This document shows positions 7,594-13,480 of a stretch of DNA of 13,480 nt, in pieces. A model generated the notes under the pieces. The model did not search any database, was not told where the DNA came from, and worked only from the letters and a program-made list of their open reading frames with translations. Where the stretch lies: assembly GCA_031272845.1 (NCBI GenBank), contig JAISTA010000144.1:1-13480 (forward strand), read 5' to 3'. The DNA is from Oscillospiraceae bacterium (GTDB lineage: Bacteria > Bacillota > Clostridia > Oscillospirales > Oscillospiraceae). Every line of letters starts with the position of its first letter. Within the stretch, counting starts at the first letter, position 1. The position numbers were made by a program, and so were the translations under genes.

Positions 7594-8356
7594 AATAGCA
7601 AACGCGTTCAAGGACGGAAAGGCGTTTATCGCCTTTGTTACAGGCGGAGACCCGTCTCTTGCGCGCTCCGAGGAATTTATTCTTGAGCTGATACGCGGCG
7701 GAGCGGACCTTATAGAAATCGGGATTCCGTTTTCCGACCCGATAGCGGAGGGACCCGTTATTCAGGAGGCGAATCTGCGCGCGCTTGCCGCCGGAACAAC
7801 GACGGACGGCATTTTCGGGCTTGTTTCCTCCCTGCGCAAAAAAACGGAGGTGCCGATTGTGCTTTTGACGTACCTGAACCCGGTGTTTAAGTACGGCTAC
7901 GAGCGTTTTTTTGCCGCGTGCGAGACAGCGGGCGTGGACGGGATAATAGTCCCCGACCTGCCGTTTGAGGAAAGCGGAGAGGTTCGCCCGATAGCCGCCG
8001 CGCACGGAGTTGACCTGATAAGCCTCGTCGCGCCGACCTCTGACGTGCGAATAGCGGAGATTGCGGAGCAGTCTGCGGGATTTTTGTACATAGTTTCGTC
8101 TATGGGCGTAACCGGCGTGCGCAGCGAGATAACCACGGATATTTCGGGCATTGTCGCAGCAGCAAGGGCGGCGACGCAAACGCCTGTCGCCGTCGGTTTT
8201 GGCATACACAGCGCGGCGCAGGCAAAGGAGATCGCCGGCGTTGCAGACGGAGTTATTGTCGGCAGCGCAATCGTGCGCATTATAGCGGAGCACGGAGAGA
8301 AGTCAGCCGAAAAGCTGTATGAATTCGCAAGGGCGATAAAGGAAGCTGTGCAGTAG
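7586..8356 (+). CDS. trpA: Tryptophan synthase alpha chain
   Basis: The TIM-barrel alpha subunit cleaves indole-3-glycerol phosphate to indole, which passes to TrpB. The ATG lies inside the end of trpB (8-bp overlap), with an AGGGGG-like RBS at 7570-7574, giving 256 residues. The catalytic glutamate is Glu44 in IEIGIPFSDP. The second catalytic acid, Asp60 in E. coli, is Glu55 here (DPIAEGPVIQ), a variant also met in other Firmicutes as far as I recall. YLNPV, VPDLPFEES, SSMGVTG (171-177), VGFGI and VGSAIV (phosphate binding) are all present. It is the last gene of the operon. Confidence 0.97.
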   Translation: MSRIANAFKDGKAFIAFVTGGDPSLARSEEFILELIRGGADLIEIGIPFSDPIAEGPVIQEANLRALAAGTTTDGIFGLVSSLRKKTEVPIVLLTYLNPVFKYGYERFFAACETAGVDGIIVPDLPFEESGEVRPIAAAHGVDLISLVAPTSDVRIAEIAEQSAGFLYIVSSMGVTGVRSEITTDISGIVAAARAATQTPVAVGFGIHSAAQAKEIAGVADGVIVGSAIVRIIAEHGEKSAEKLYEFARAIKEAVQ

Positions 8357-8397
8357 AGAACGCGCTTGTTCGGTAACGTCAGCGAGTTTTTGGGGAC

Positions 8398-8419
8398 GGG
8401 ACGCTGAGGGCAGCGTCCC
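8398..8419. repeat. REP-like palindrome, copy 2 (after trpA)
   Basis: GGGACGCTG (8398-8406) and CAGCGTCCC (8411-8419) form a perfect 9-bp stem with an AGGG loop. It is followed by CTAC, the complement of the GTAG flank of copy 1, so it is the same element inverted. It lies 41 bp after the trpA stop and could stall transcription or protect the mRNA 3' end, but the + strand has no following T-run typical of an intrinsic terminator. Confidence 0.65.
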
Positions 8420-8420
8420 C

Positions 8421-8936
8421 TACAACACACTGCCCAAAACCCCGCCACAACCACCGCGCCCGCGTGTCACGACGCGCAAAGCGCGGTGGCAGACGGAAGC
8501 ACCAACCCGCACCCAAGCCGTACGGGTGCGTCGGTTTGACGCAAAGTCCGGCGGCAAACCAAGGGTGGGACGTCGAGGACGCCGTCCCATACAGCACAGA
8601 CCGCCCGAAATCTCCGCCACAACCACCGCGCCCGCGTGTCGCAACGCGCAAAGCGCGGAGGTAGACGGAAGTACCAACCCGAACCCAAGTCGTACGGGTA
8701 CGGCGGTTTAACGCAAAGTCCGGCGGCAAACCAAGGGTGGGACGTCGAGGACGCCGTCCCCTACGGAACAGACCGCCCGAAATCTCCGCCATCACCACCG
8801 CGCCCGCGTGTTCCAACGCGCAAAGCACGGAGGCAGACGGACGCACCCACCGCACCCGCGCCGGACAAGTGCGGCGGTTTGACGCAAAGTCCGGCGGCAA
8901 ACCAAGAATAGGTACGTCGAGGACGCCGTCCCATAC
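8421..8936. repeat. Tandem array, three diverged copies of a ~170-bp unit
   Basis: Anchors recur in the same order in each unit: CCACCGCGCCCGCGTGT, GCGCAAAGC, GACGCAAAGTCCGGCGGCAA (one mismatch in copy 2) and a palindromic end. TAC boundaries at 8421, 8590, 8762 and 8934 give periods of 169, 172 and 172 bp. Each unit ends in an inverted repeat with GGGACG and CGTCCC arms (8567-8588, 8739-8760; in copy 3, 8911-8932, the left arm has one substitution). The periods are not multiples of three, so open frames through the array read the same DNA in different frames. This argues against coding. Confidence 0.85.
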
Positions 8937-9249
8937 GGAAATGTTGCGGCACCGGTGGACGTGCCTTCACCGCACGATGCACCCATCTCCACCACACCAC
9001 CCGCCACGCCGGGACACGCACCTACCTCCCGCACAATGTGCGTCAGCAATCGTAGTAGTAACGTGCTTCCGGCTACCACCCTCACCGCAGTCCGCCACAA
9101 CATGCAGCCTAACCTAAGTCTTTAGCGCTGGACAGGCTTCGCCCCTGCGTGCGGCGGTGCTGAAGCATTCGCGCACACCACCGCACCTGTCATTGGGTGG
9201 GTACAATCCTAATTGTCGCACAATTGTGCTCGGCATAAAAAAAGATTTG
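8937..9249. other. Intergenic stretch with no supported gene
   Basis: This C-rich stretch has no start with an RBS and no recognisable protein on either strand. The only structure I see is a short inverted repeat, AATTGT (9211-9216) and ACAATT (9220-9225), around a 3-nt loop. Confidence 0.6.
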
Positions 9250-9312
9250 CTTCTTTCTAAAAGAAGTCGCCCCTTTTTGGTTACTTTTTCCGGCGAAGCG
9301 GAAAAAGTAACC
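9250..9312. repeat. Double foldback element
   Basis: CTTCTTT (9250-9256) pairs with AAAGAAG (9260-9266) around a 3-nt loop. Immediately downstream, GGTTACTTTTTCCG (9279-9292) pairs perfectly with CGGAAAAAGTAACC (9299-9312), a 14-bp stem with the loop GCGAAG. There is no gene close by on either side and no T-run after the stems, so it looks like an interspersed repeat rather than a terminator. Confidence 0.6.
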
Positions 9313-9596
9313 GCCCGCCGCGTAGGCGCTCTAGCTTCGCCACGAAAAACAGCCGAGTCCCAATTCCAAACACCGCACCTCGCCCCAAACAGAGAACTTT
9401 TCGTTCCCGCCATAAGTTTTCCGTCTAAAAGAACACCAACAACGCCGCCAAGACAAAGCGGCCGCCCCAAAACAGAAGCTTCTTCCCGGACCCCGCCTGC
9501 CCCCGCACCAAAAGCCGAAAGAGGACAGAAACAGTGGCGCATGGTAAAATAAACGCGTGAACACCACAACAAGCACACCATAAAGGAAACAAAGAA
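9313..9596. other. Intergenic stretch with no supported gene
   Basis: Open frames cross this stretch on both strands, but they lack an RBS, have skewed proline/arginine or glycine/valine composition and match no family I know. I see only unstructured sequence between the foldback and the transposase remnant. Confidence 0.5.
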
Positions 9597-9892
9597 AAGT
9601 ACTGCACGGACGGCTATTTGGGGTACTGCGACATGGCGTATTGTGGCGAGCATGTGCGAAATGTGCGCGACAAAAGCGACACGTACACGGTCGAGGGCGC
9701 TAACTCAGATTTGCGGCACTACATCCCGGTTCTCGCGCGGTGCAGCCGGTGCTTCGCGAGAAAACTCGATACGCCGTAGGCAGTCGTGGCGGTATTCGTT
9801 GACACTTACAAAAGTCCGGAGCGGCAAAATCGCGCTGGCGCGCAAACCACAGCAAGGGCGAAATCCCCTTCAGTGTGGTCGATTTCCTTTAA
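9597..9892 (+). pseudogene. Decayed 3' part of an IS1-family-like transposase
   Basis: Reading from 9597 gives KYCTDGYLGY, then SDTYTVEGANSDLRHYIPVL and ARCSRCFARK. This is the C-terminal catalytic part of IS1-type DDE transposases, where the glutamate of TVEGxNS is the third acidic residue and RH-LAR-CYSKS follows. An in-frame TAG at 9777-9779 interrupts it. The reading resumes as AVVAVFVDTYK, and a frameshift at about 9810-9817 leads to AAKSRWRANHSKGEIPFSVV and DFL, ending at TAA 9890-9892. The N-terminal half is missing. Family assignment is from memory of the motifs and is the least certain part; decay is plain from the sequence. Confidence 0.6.
9846..9879. repeat. Interrupted hairpin at the transposase 3' end
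   Basis: ACCACA (9846-9851) pairs with TGTGGT (9874-9879), and inside it AAGGG (9854-9858) pairs with CCCTT (9866-9870). It overlaps the codons for the last residues of the transposase remnant, so part of the symmetry may be coding constraint. Confidence 0.35.
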
Positions 9893-9913
9893 GCGTCCGT
9901 TTGGCCTCTGCCT

Positions 9914-9940
9914 GCCAAAAAACCTATTTGCTTTTTTGGC
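9914..9940. repeat. Inverted repeat overlapping the -35 region
   Basis: GCCAAAAAA (9914-9922) and TTTTTTGGC (9932-9940) form a perfect 9-bp inverted repeat with a 9-nt loop. It covers the -35 box of the promoter at 9928-9956, so it could be an operator. It could equally be a bidirectional terminator for the decayed transposase. Confidence 0.5.
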
Positions 9941-9956
9941 AAATTTATGATATACT
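9928..9956 (+). promoter_or_regulatory. Sigma-A-type promoter for the 269-residue protein gene
   Basis: TTGCTT (9928-9933) and TATACT (9951-9956) are separated by exactly 17 bp, close to consensus. Transcription would begin near 9963 and leave a leader of about 146 nt before the ATG at 10109. It is the best-matching promoter I noticed in the window. Confidence 0.55.
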
Positions 9957-10108
9957 ATGAAAAACGATATGGGGTTAAAACAGTCAAACCAAATCACATA
10001 ATTTCTTTTTTTGTCCGGATTTTGCTCTGCGATTTTTCGTTGCGCGCTGCCGACACAATTGATGATTGCTGCTACATAAGTAATTGAAACTGCAGGAGGC
10101 TAAACAGA

Positions 10109-10918
10109 ATGTCAAATATGTCGTCTACCTTTTATGATACTCTAGATTCACCGGAGTTGTTCGGAAAGGACATAACATTTCCGGCTAATTCGGATATGGC
10201 AATGTACCTTTCAGCACGAGGTGAATTTTATTGCTATATGGGGATTTGCGAAACGGACATCAATCGACGGGAATTATTTAGTTGGCCATATTTTTTACAC
10301 AATAAGCATATTTATACCGCGTCAAAAAAACTGATCAATATGCTTGGTATGTACCGGCTATATAATGGTTGTATTAAATTATCAAAGTTTGTGGATCACG
10401 AACTATTTCAAAATATGCAATGGAAGCAAATCAAAAATTATTTTGTTAAATTGCCGACCGTCAATGATTGTTACTTTGGCATTGTCCGATGTAACGATGG
10501 AACAGCAGAAAGCTTCAAAGAAAACCCGGAGCTAACAAGAGCATGTTTTGGATTGACTTATTATGAGTTGTCTGCACTGACAGAAATATATTCAGAAATA
10601 CTGGGTGAATACAATGCATATCAGCACTACCCCAAAATCACACGCTCCGCAAGGTCGAATAACTGGTGCGATCTTACGGATATGTGGATTCCAAAAGGGT
10701 TTCCTTATGTAGCATTTGCCGCCAGCGGAGGGGCCTATTCACACATTTCTTTACACGGCTTCTACCAACACATAGGGGCGCTGCTTGTTTTTCCGCATTC
10801 TCCTGTAGCCGAAGATTTAAAAAGCGCTTTACCGCAAGAGCTAATGCAATCACTGCAGGATGTTAGTTTGCGTTGGTCTCATGAACCGATTGTATATCGT
10901 TCATTGTTTTCTGAATAA
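10109..10918 (+). CDS. Unrecognised 269-residue soluble protein upstream of the TIR gene
   Basis: I do not recognise this protein. The start is firm: ATG with AGGAGG at 10094-10099, nine bases upstream. The product is rich in aromatic residues (for example FYCYMG, SWPYFLHNKHIYT, GFYQHIGALLVFPHSP). It has no signal peptide, no clear membrane helix and no motif I can name. Cysteines at 42, 47, 88, 121, 128, 146 and 187 are not arranged as an obvious zinc site. Base composition is clearly AT-richer than the trp operon, which suggests horizontal acquisition. It is followed after 316 bp by the TIR gene on the same strand. Partnership with the TIR protein is inferred from position alone. Confidence 0.8.
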   Translation: MSNMSSTFYDTLDSPELFGKDITFPANSDMAMYLSARGEFYCYMGICETDINRRELFSWPYFLHNKHIYTASKKLINMLGMYRLYNGCIKLSKFVDHELFQNMQWKQIKNYFVKLPTVNDCYFGIVRCNDGTAESFKENPELTRACFGLTYYELSALTEIYSEILGEYNAYQHYPKITRSARSNNWCDLTDMWIPKGFPYVAFAASGGAYSHISLHGFYQHIGALLVFPHSPVAEDLKSALPQELMQSLQDVSLRWSHEPIVYRSLFSE

Positions 10919-11234
10919 AAAATCATCCTCCGAATTAATCGCATATTTTTGGTCAGGCCTTGCCATTTAGCGATTTGTCATTCATTATAAATTAACATAC
11001 TGTAAATTTTCAGTATCAACTTTTTCTGATAACCCACGCCGCCTGTTTTGGCGTGATAATCGCTCGTCTTTGCAGACAGCCGTTCGGATGCAGCTGTGGT
11101 CGAATACGCTGCATAGAAACCTCTTTCGGCATCATTATACCAATGCAGAAATAACAATCGGACTCTATTGAGTATACGAAAATCTCTACTGAAGATGTGA
11201 AAACTGCAAACCATAAAACTTGAGGTGAACTAAA
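10919..11234. other. 316-bp gap with several hairpins between the 269-residue protein gene and the TIR gene
   Basis: Three inverted repeats are visible: ATACTG (10997-11002) with CAGTAT (11011-11016) followed by a T5 run; CACGCC (11035-11040) with GGCGTG (11050-11055); and ATGCAGC (11088-11094) with GCTGCAT (11108-11114). The first could be a weak terminator for the upstream gene. I see no convincing promoter for the TIR gene and no supported protein on either strand. Confidence 0.45.
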
Positions 11235-12131
11235 ATTCCAAATCTATTTTTAAGCCATACTAATATTGATAAACCTTTTGTCGAAAAACTTGCCAAGGAT
11301 TTAAAAAGGCTTGGCGTTAATGTGTGGTTTGACAAATGGGAAATACAGGTTGGCGATTCTATTACACAGAAAATCGAGAATGGTATCAGGGAAAATGAGT
11401 ATCTTGGTATCGTACTTTCACCTGAAGCCTTGAAATCCGAATGGGTGAAAAGTGAATTGGGTGCCGCTTTGTCAAAGCAAATCAACAATAAAAAAATCAC
11501 AGTGCTTCCTATTCTATATAGGAAGTGTGATATTCCGTTATTATTATCTGATAGAAAATATGCGAACTTTCAAAATGATTATCAAACCGGGTTAGAAGAG
11601 CTTGCTGCTTCGCTCGGTATAAAAAATGCCGAAACCATTTCAGAAGATAATTGGCGGAAATTTGTTGGAAATGTATCTGTAAATTGGAAAACATACAGGG
11701 AGGCGGAATATAAAAAGCTTGTTACAGCCTTGGTTAACAGAGCTAAGCAATATAACTGGTCTGCCTGGACAGGCGGTTCAAAGAATCCTTATTCTATAAC
11801 ATGCAGCGCATTTGTTAGCCTTAATAAAAAAAGAAGTATTTCTATAAAATTGTGCGGTGTTAAATATATGGCCGCTTTTGACGATGAAATCAATCCAAAT
11901 AATATAGCACGTTCAAGTTTTGTTTTGGATGTGGGTAATTCGATTGAGGAGTGTGAAGAGGTCGTGTGGCGAATAATGGAAGATTTCAAAAACAAATATG
12001 GTAATCCTGTTGAAAAACCTCATTATCACACTCAAAAATTCACAGGAAACGTAGAAACACGTATGAGTCAAATTCGTGAATTTATACAGCAATTCGATTG
12101 GTATAATGAAGAGACAAACAAAAAAGAATAA
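11235..12131 (+). CDS. TIR-domain protein with a probable ATT start codon
   Basis: The N-terminal ~125 residues form a TIR domain: NLFLSHTNIDKPF (3-15), LKRLGVNVWFDKWEI (23-37), GDSI, IVLSPEALKSEWVKSEL (59-75). Glu74 occupies the position of the catalytic glutamate of NAD-cleaving TIRs. The C-terminal half (about 150-298; YNWSAWTGG at 173-181, ISIKLCGVKYMAAFDDE, FDWYNEE near the end) is not a domain I can name. The frame has a stop at 11226-11228 and no ATG, GTG or TTG before GTG 11322, which would cut away the first beta strand. ATT at 11235 gives MPNLFLSH, the usual TIR start, with GAGGTG at 11222-11227 well spaced. A mutated, dead start is the alternative. The gene is AT-rich, like its upstream neighbour. 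Confidence 0.85.
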   Translation: MPNLFLSHTNIDKPFVEKLAKDLKRLGVNVWFDKWEIQVGDSITQKIENGIRENEYLGIVLSPEALKSEWVKSELGAALSKQINNKKITVLPILYRKCDIPLLLSDRKYANFQNDYQTGLEELAASLGIKNAETISEDNWRKFVGNVSVNWKTYREAEYKKLVTALVNRAKQYNWSAWTGGSKNPYSITCSAFVSLNKKRSISIKLCGVKYMAAFDDEINPNNIARSSFVLDVGNSIEECEEVVWRIMEDFKNKYGNPVEKPHYHTQKFTGNVETRMSQIREFIQQFDWYNEETNKKE

Positions 12132-12240
12132 TGTCTTTTTCAACTACCAGCGCCAATTCTTTCGATGAATAGTACGATGGATTTCTTTGTATCATCTTTT
12201 TCTGAGCGCCTTTCCATATCAAAGGGCAAACGTTGATACA

Positions 12241-12786
12241 ATGAAACCGCTCAAGATGGAAGGTTTTGAGAGCGGGCAGGATGACAAGGATATTTTCAGC
12301 GATGGATATACAACCAATACCGGCGATAAAATAAATCGTGATTTATTTGGCACTGGATATTTCATGTCGAACAAGCGCGGGTGCTTTGTATCTGTGTTAT
12401 CATTAATGGCAGTGATTATTCTCTTGGTTGTGCTTTGTTTGTATAAGAGCCTCTGGCGTTTGATTGCATTAAAAGCCGTTCTTTTTGCGGGTATAGCCAA
12501 ATAAATGGTGTTTCGCGGCTGGCTGCTGAACGCAGCCGCCGGAGATAACTACAACAGCCTTGCAATCAGCACAAACGCTGTGATGTTTTGGTAATCCGCT
12601 TTCTGCGCTGGATCAACGAGGGCATTTTTATAAGCACGTTTTCTTCTTTCGGATTTCTCGGAATCCTTATTTTGAGCACAATATTCAGCCTTTCTTTTTT
12701 TGAAGAGCCGGAACATTCTTGTTCCCGCACCCCTGCATATGTTTTATGCTTTGCTTGTATTCGCGCTTCTGCTCGGCGCGGCTTAA
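12241..12786 (+). pseudogene. Broken CPBP-family (CAAX-protease-like) membrane protein gene
   Basis: Pieces in different frames assemble into a CPBP intramembrane metalloprotease. A hydrophobic segment (VSVLSLMAVIILLVVLCLY) is followed by LFAGIA-K-stop-MVFRGWLLNAA, where K-stop (AAA TAA, 12499-12504) replaces the two glutamates of the EExxxR catalytic motif. After VMF a lost T in the run 12586-12589 shifts the frame to LVIRFLRWINEGIFISTFSS, with Arg where the second motif normally has His. An extra T in the run 12695-12701 shifts it again to KSRNILVPAPLHMFYALL, ending at TAA 12784-12786. The true 5' end is uncertain; earlier membrane segments seem to be missing. Confidence 0.75.
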
Positions 12787-12797
12787 AAAGGTACAAT

Positions 12798-13244
12798 ATG
12801 CTTTCGATTAAGCTGATAACACAGAATAAAAAAGATTTTCTCCCGCTGCTTCTTTTAGGCGACGAGCAGGAGAGCGCTATCGACAAATATCTTGAGCGGG
12901 CAGACCTGTTCGCGCTGTATGACGGCGGACTGCGCTGCGTTTGCGCCGTGACGGACGAGGGCGGCGGCGTGGCTGAGGTTCAAAACCTCGCGACAGACGA
13001 GCCGTATCAGAGGCAGGGGTACGCCTCACACATGCTGAGGCACGTTTTCGCGCATTACGGCGGCAGGTTTGACAGGCTTGTTCTCGGCACGGGGGACGTT
13101 CCGGGTACGCTTGCGTTTTACCGAAAGCAGGGGTTCGAAATAACTCACCGCGTGCCGGATTACTTCACTAAGCACTACGACCATCCGATTGTAGACAGCG
13201 GAGTTCTTTTGCGGGACAAAATTTATATGGAAAGAAGACTGTGA
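12798..13244 (+). CDS. GNAT-family N-acetyltransferase
   Basis: This 148-residue single-domain acetyltransferase would transfer an acetyl group from acetyl-CoA to an unknown amine. The CoA-binding motif A is YQRQGYASHML (70-80), followed by LVLGTGDVPGTLAFYRKQGF (95-114). The C-terminal signature FTKHYDHPIVDSGVLLRDKIY belongs to a GNAT subfamily common in Firmicutes. An open frame extends upstream to 12588 but that part is CPBP pseudogene; the ATG at 12798 has AAAGG at 12787-12791 and gives a normal family N-terminus. Base composition is GC-rich, as in the trp operon. The next gene begins within a few bases of its stop, suggesting a small operon. Confidence 0.88.
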   Translation: MLSIKLITQNKKDFLPLLLLGDEQESAIDKYLERADLFALYDGGLRCVCAVTDEGGGVAEVQNLATDEPYQRQGYASHMLRHVFAHYGGRFDRLVLGTGDVPGTLAFYRKQGFEITHRVPDYFTKHYDHPIVDSGVLLRDKIYMERRL

Positions 13245-13246
13245 AA

Positions 13247-13480
13247 ATGCAGCGCAATGAAAATATAGACGGCGGCAATGCTTTTGACTGGGGTGCGGCC
13301 TCCGGCGATTACGCAAAATACCGCGACATTTATCCGGACGAATTCTATCGGCGCATTTTGGATTTGGGTCTGTGCACGCGCGGGCAGACCGTGCTTGATT
13401 TGGGCACGGGAACCGGCGTTTTGCCGCGCAATATGTATCGCCACGGCGCGAAATTTGTCGGCGCGGACATTTCTGAAAAC
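13247..13480 (+). CDS. Class I SAM-dependent methyltransferase, N-terminal part (cut by window end)
   Basis: The first 78 residues are visible and the gene continues past the window. Motif I, the SAM-binding loop, is VLDLGTGTGVLPR (49-61), followed by the second strand GADIS (72-76). The N-terminus NAFDWGAASGDYAKYRDIYP fits small-molecule methyltransferases of the UbiE/BioC-like fold. Substrate is unknown. The ATG at 13247 lies three bases after the GNAT stop. An in-frame GTG at 13241, overlapping that stop, is an alternative start adding two residues. Confidence 0.88.
   Translation, partial: MQRNENIDGGNAFDWGAASGDYAKYRDIYPDEFYRRILDLGLCTRGQTVLDLGTGTGVLPRNMYRHGAKFVGADISEN

Noticed and set aside
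8357..8420. Intrinsic terminator after trpA
   Set aside because: The palindrome at 8398-8419 is not followed by a T-run and is an interspersed repeat found also inside the operon at 6290.
8379..8900. Long minus-strand open frame (173 codons) through the tandem repeat
   Set aside because: The repeat period is not a multiple of three, so the same DNA is read in different frames from copy to copy. No RBS, arginine/glycine-rich composition and no family; it is a by-product of GC-rich repeats.
8421..8936. CRISPR array
   Set aside because: The units are ~170 bp and conserved along most of their length, with no short constant repeat separated by variable spacers and no cas genes.
9114..9653. Minus-strand open frame of 179 codons and the + strand frame 9157-9552
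   Set aside because: Both run through the foldback repeat, lack an RBS, have biased composition and match nothing. The + strand frame is rich in Pro, Arg and Lys as expected of untranslated sequence.
9643..9960. 105-codon + strand open frame
   Set aside because: It overlaps the transposase remnant in another frame; the true frame is identified by transposase motifs.
10978..11214. Minus-strand 78-codon open frame in the gap before the TIR gene
   Set aside because: It crosses several inverted repeats and I see no convincing RBS or recognisable domain. It could be a mobile-element scrap, but I cannot support that.

Overview
The window looks like a chromosomal segment from a GC-rich gut Firmicute (Clostridia, probably Oscillospiraceae/Ruminococcaceae-like). 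This is an inference from the Firmicute-type trp gene order, strong AGGAG ribosome binding sites, GCG/CGC-rich codon use and the style of the intergenic repeats. No taxonomic marker gene is present.

Region 1 (52-8356) is a complete tryptophan operon, all on the + strand and tightly packed: trpE-trpG-trpD-trpC-trpF-aroF-trpB-trpA. It encodes every step from chorismate to tryptophan. A type I-beta DAHP synthase (aroF, first step of the shikimate pathway) is inserted between trpF and trpB. Short overlaps (trpE/trpG 4 bp, trpC/trpF 8 bp, trpB/trpA 8 bp) suggest translational coupling. The two wide gaps flank aroF and contain inverted and direct repeats. The most unusual gene is trpE: a full-length anthranilate synthase component I is followed in the same reading frame by a complete GrpB/UPF0157 domain (about residues 499-668).

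Region 2 (8357-9960) carries no intact gene. It holds a small palindrome that also occurs, inverted, between aroF and trpB; a three-copy tandem repeat of about 170 bp; a 14-bp perfect foldback; and a decayed 3' part of an IS1-family-like transposase with an in-frame stop and a frameshift. It ends in a good sigma-A-type promoter.

Region 3 (about 9914-12786) is visibly AT-richer and looks acquired. It encodes an unrecognised 269-residue soluble protein, then a TIR-domain protein whose best start is a rare ATT codon behind a good Shine-Dalgarno, and a wrecked CPBP-family membrane protease gene. TIR domains with the conserved glutamate are typical NAD-consuming effectors in bacterial immunity, so the 269-residue protein plus TIR gene is a candidate defence locus. 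This is inference, not shown by the sequence.

Region 4 (12798-13480) returns to GC-rich coding: a GNAT acetyltransferase and the first 78 codons of a class I SAM-dependent methyltransferase that runs off the window.
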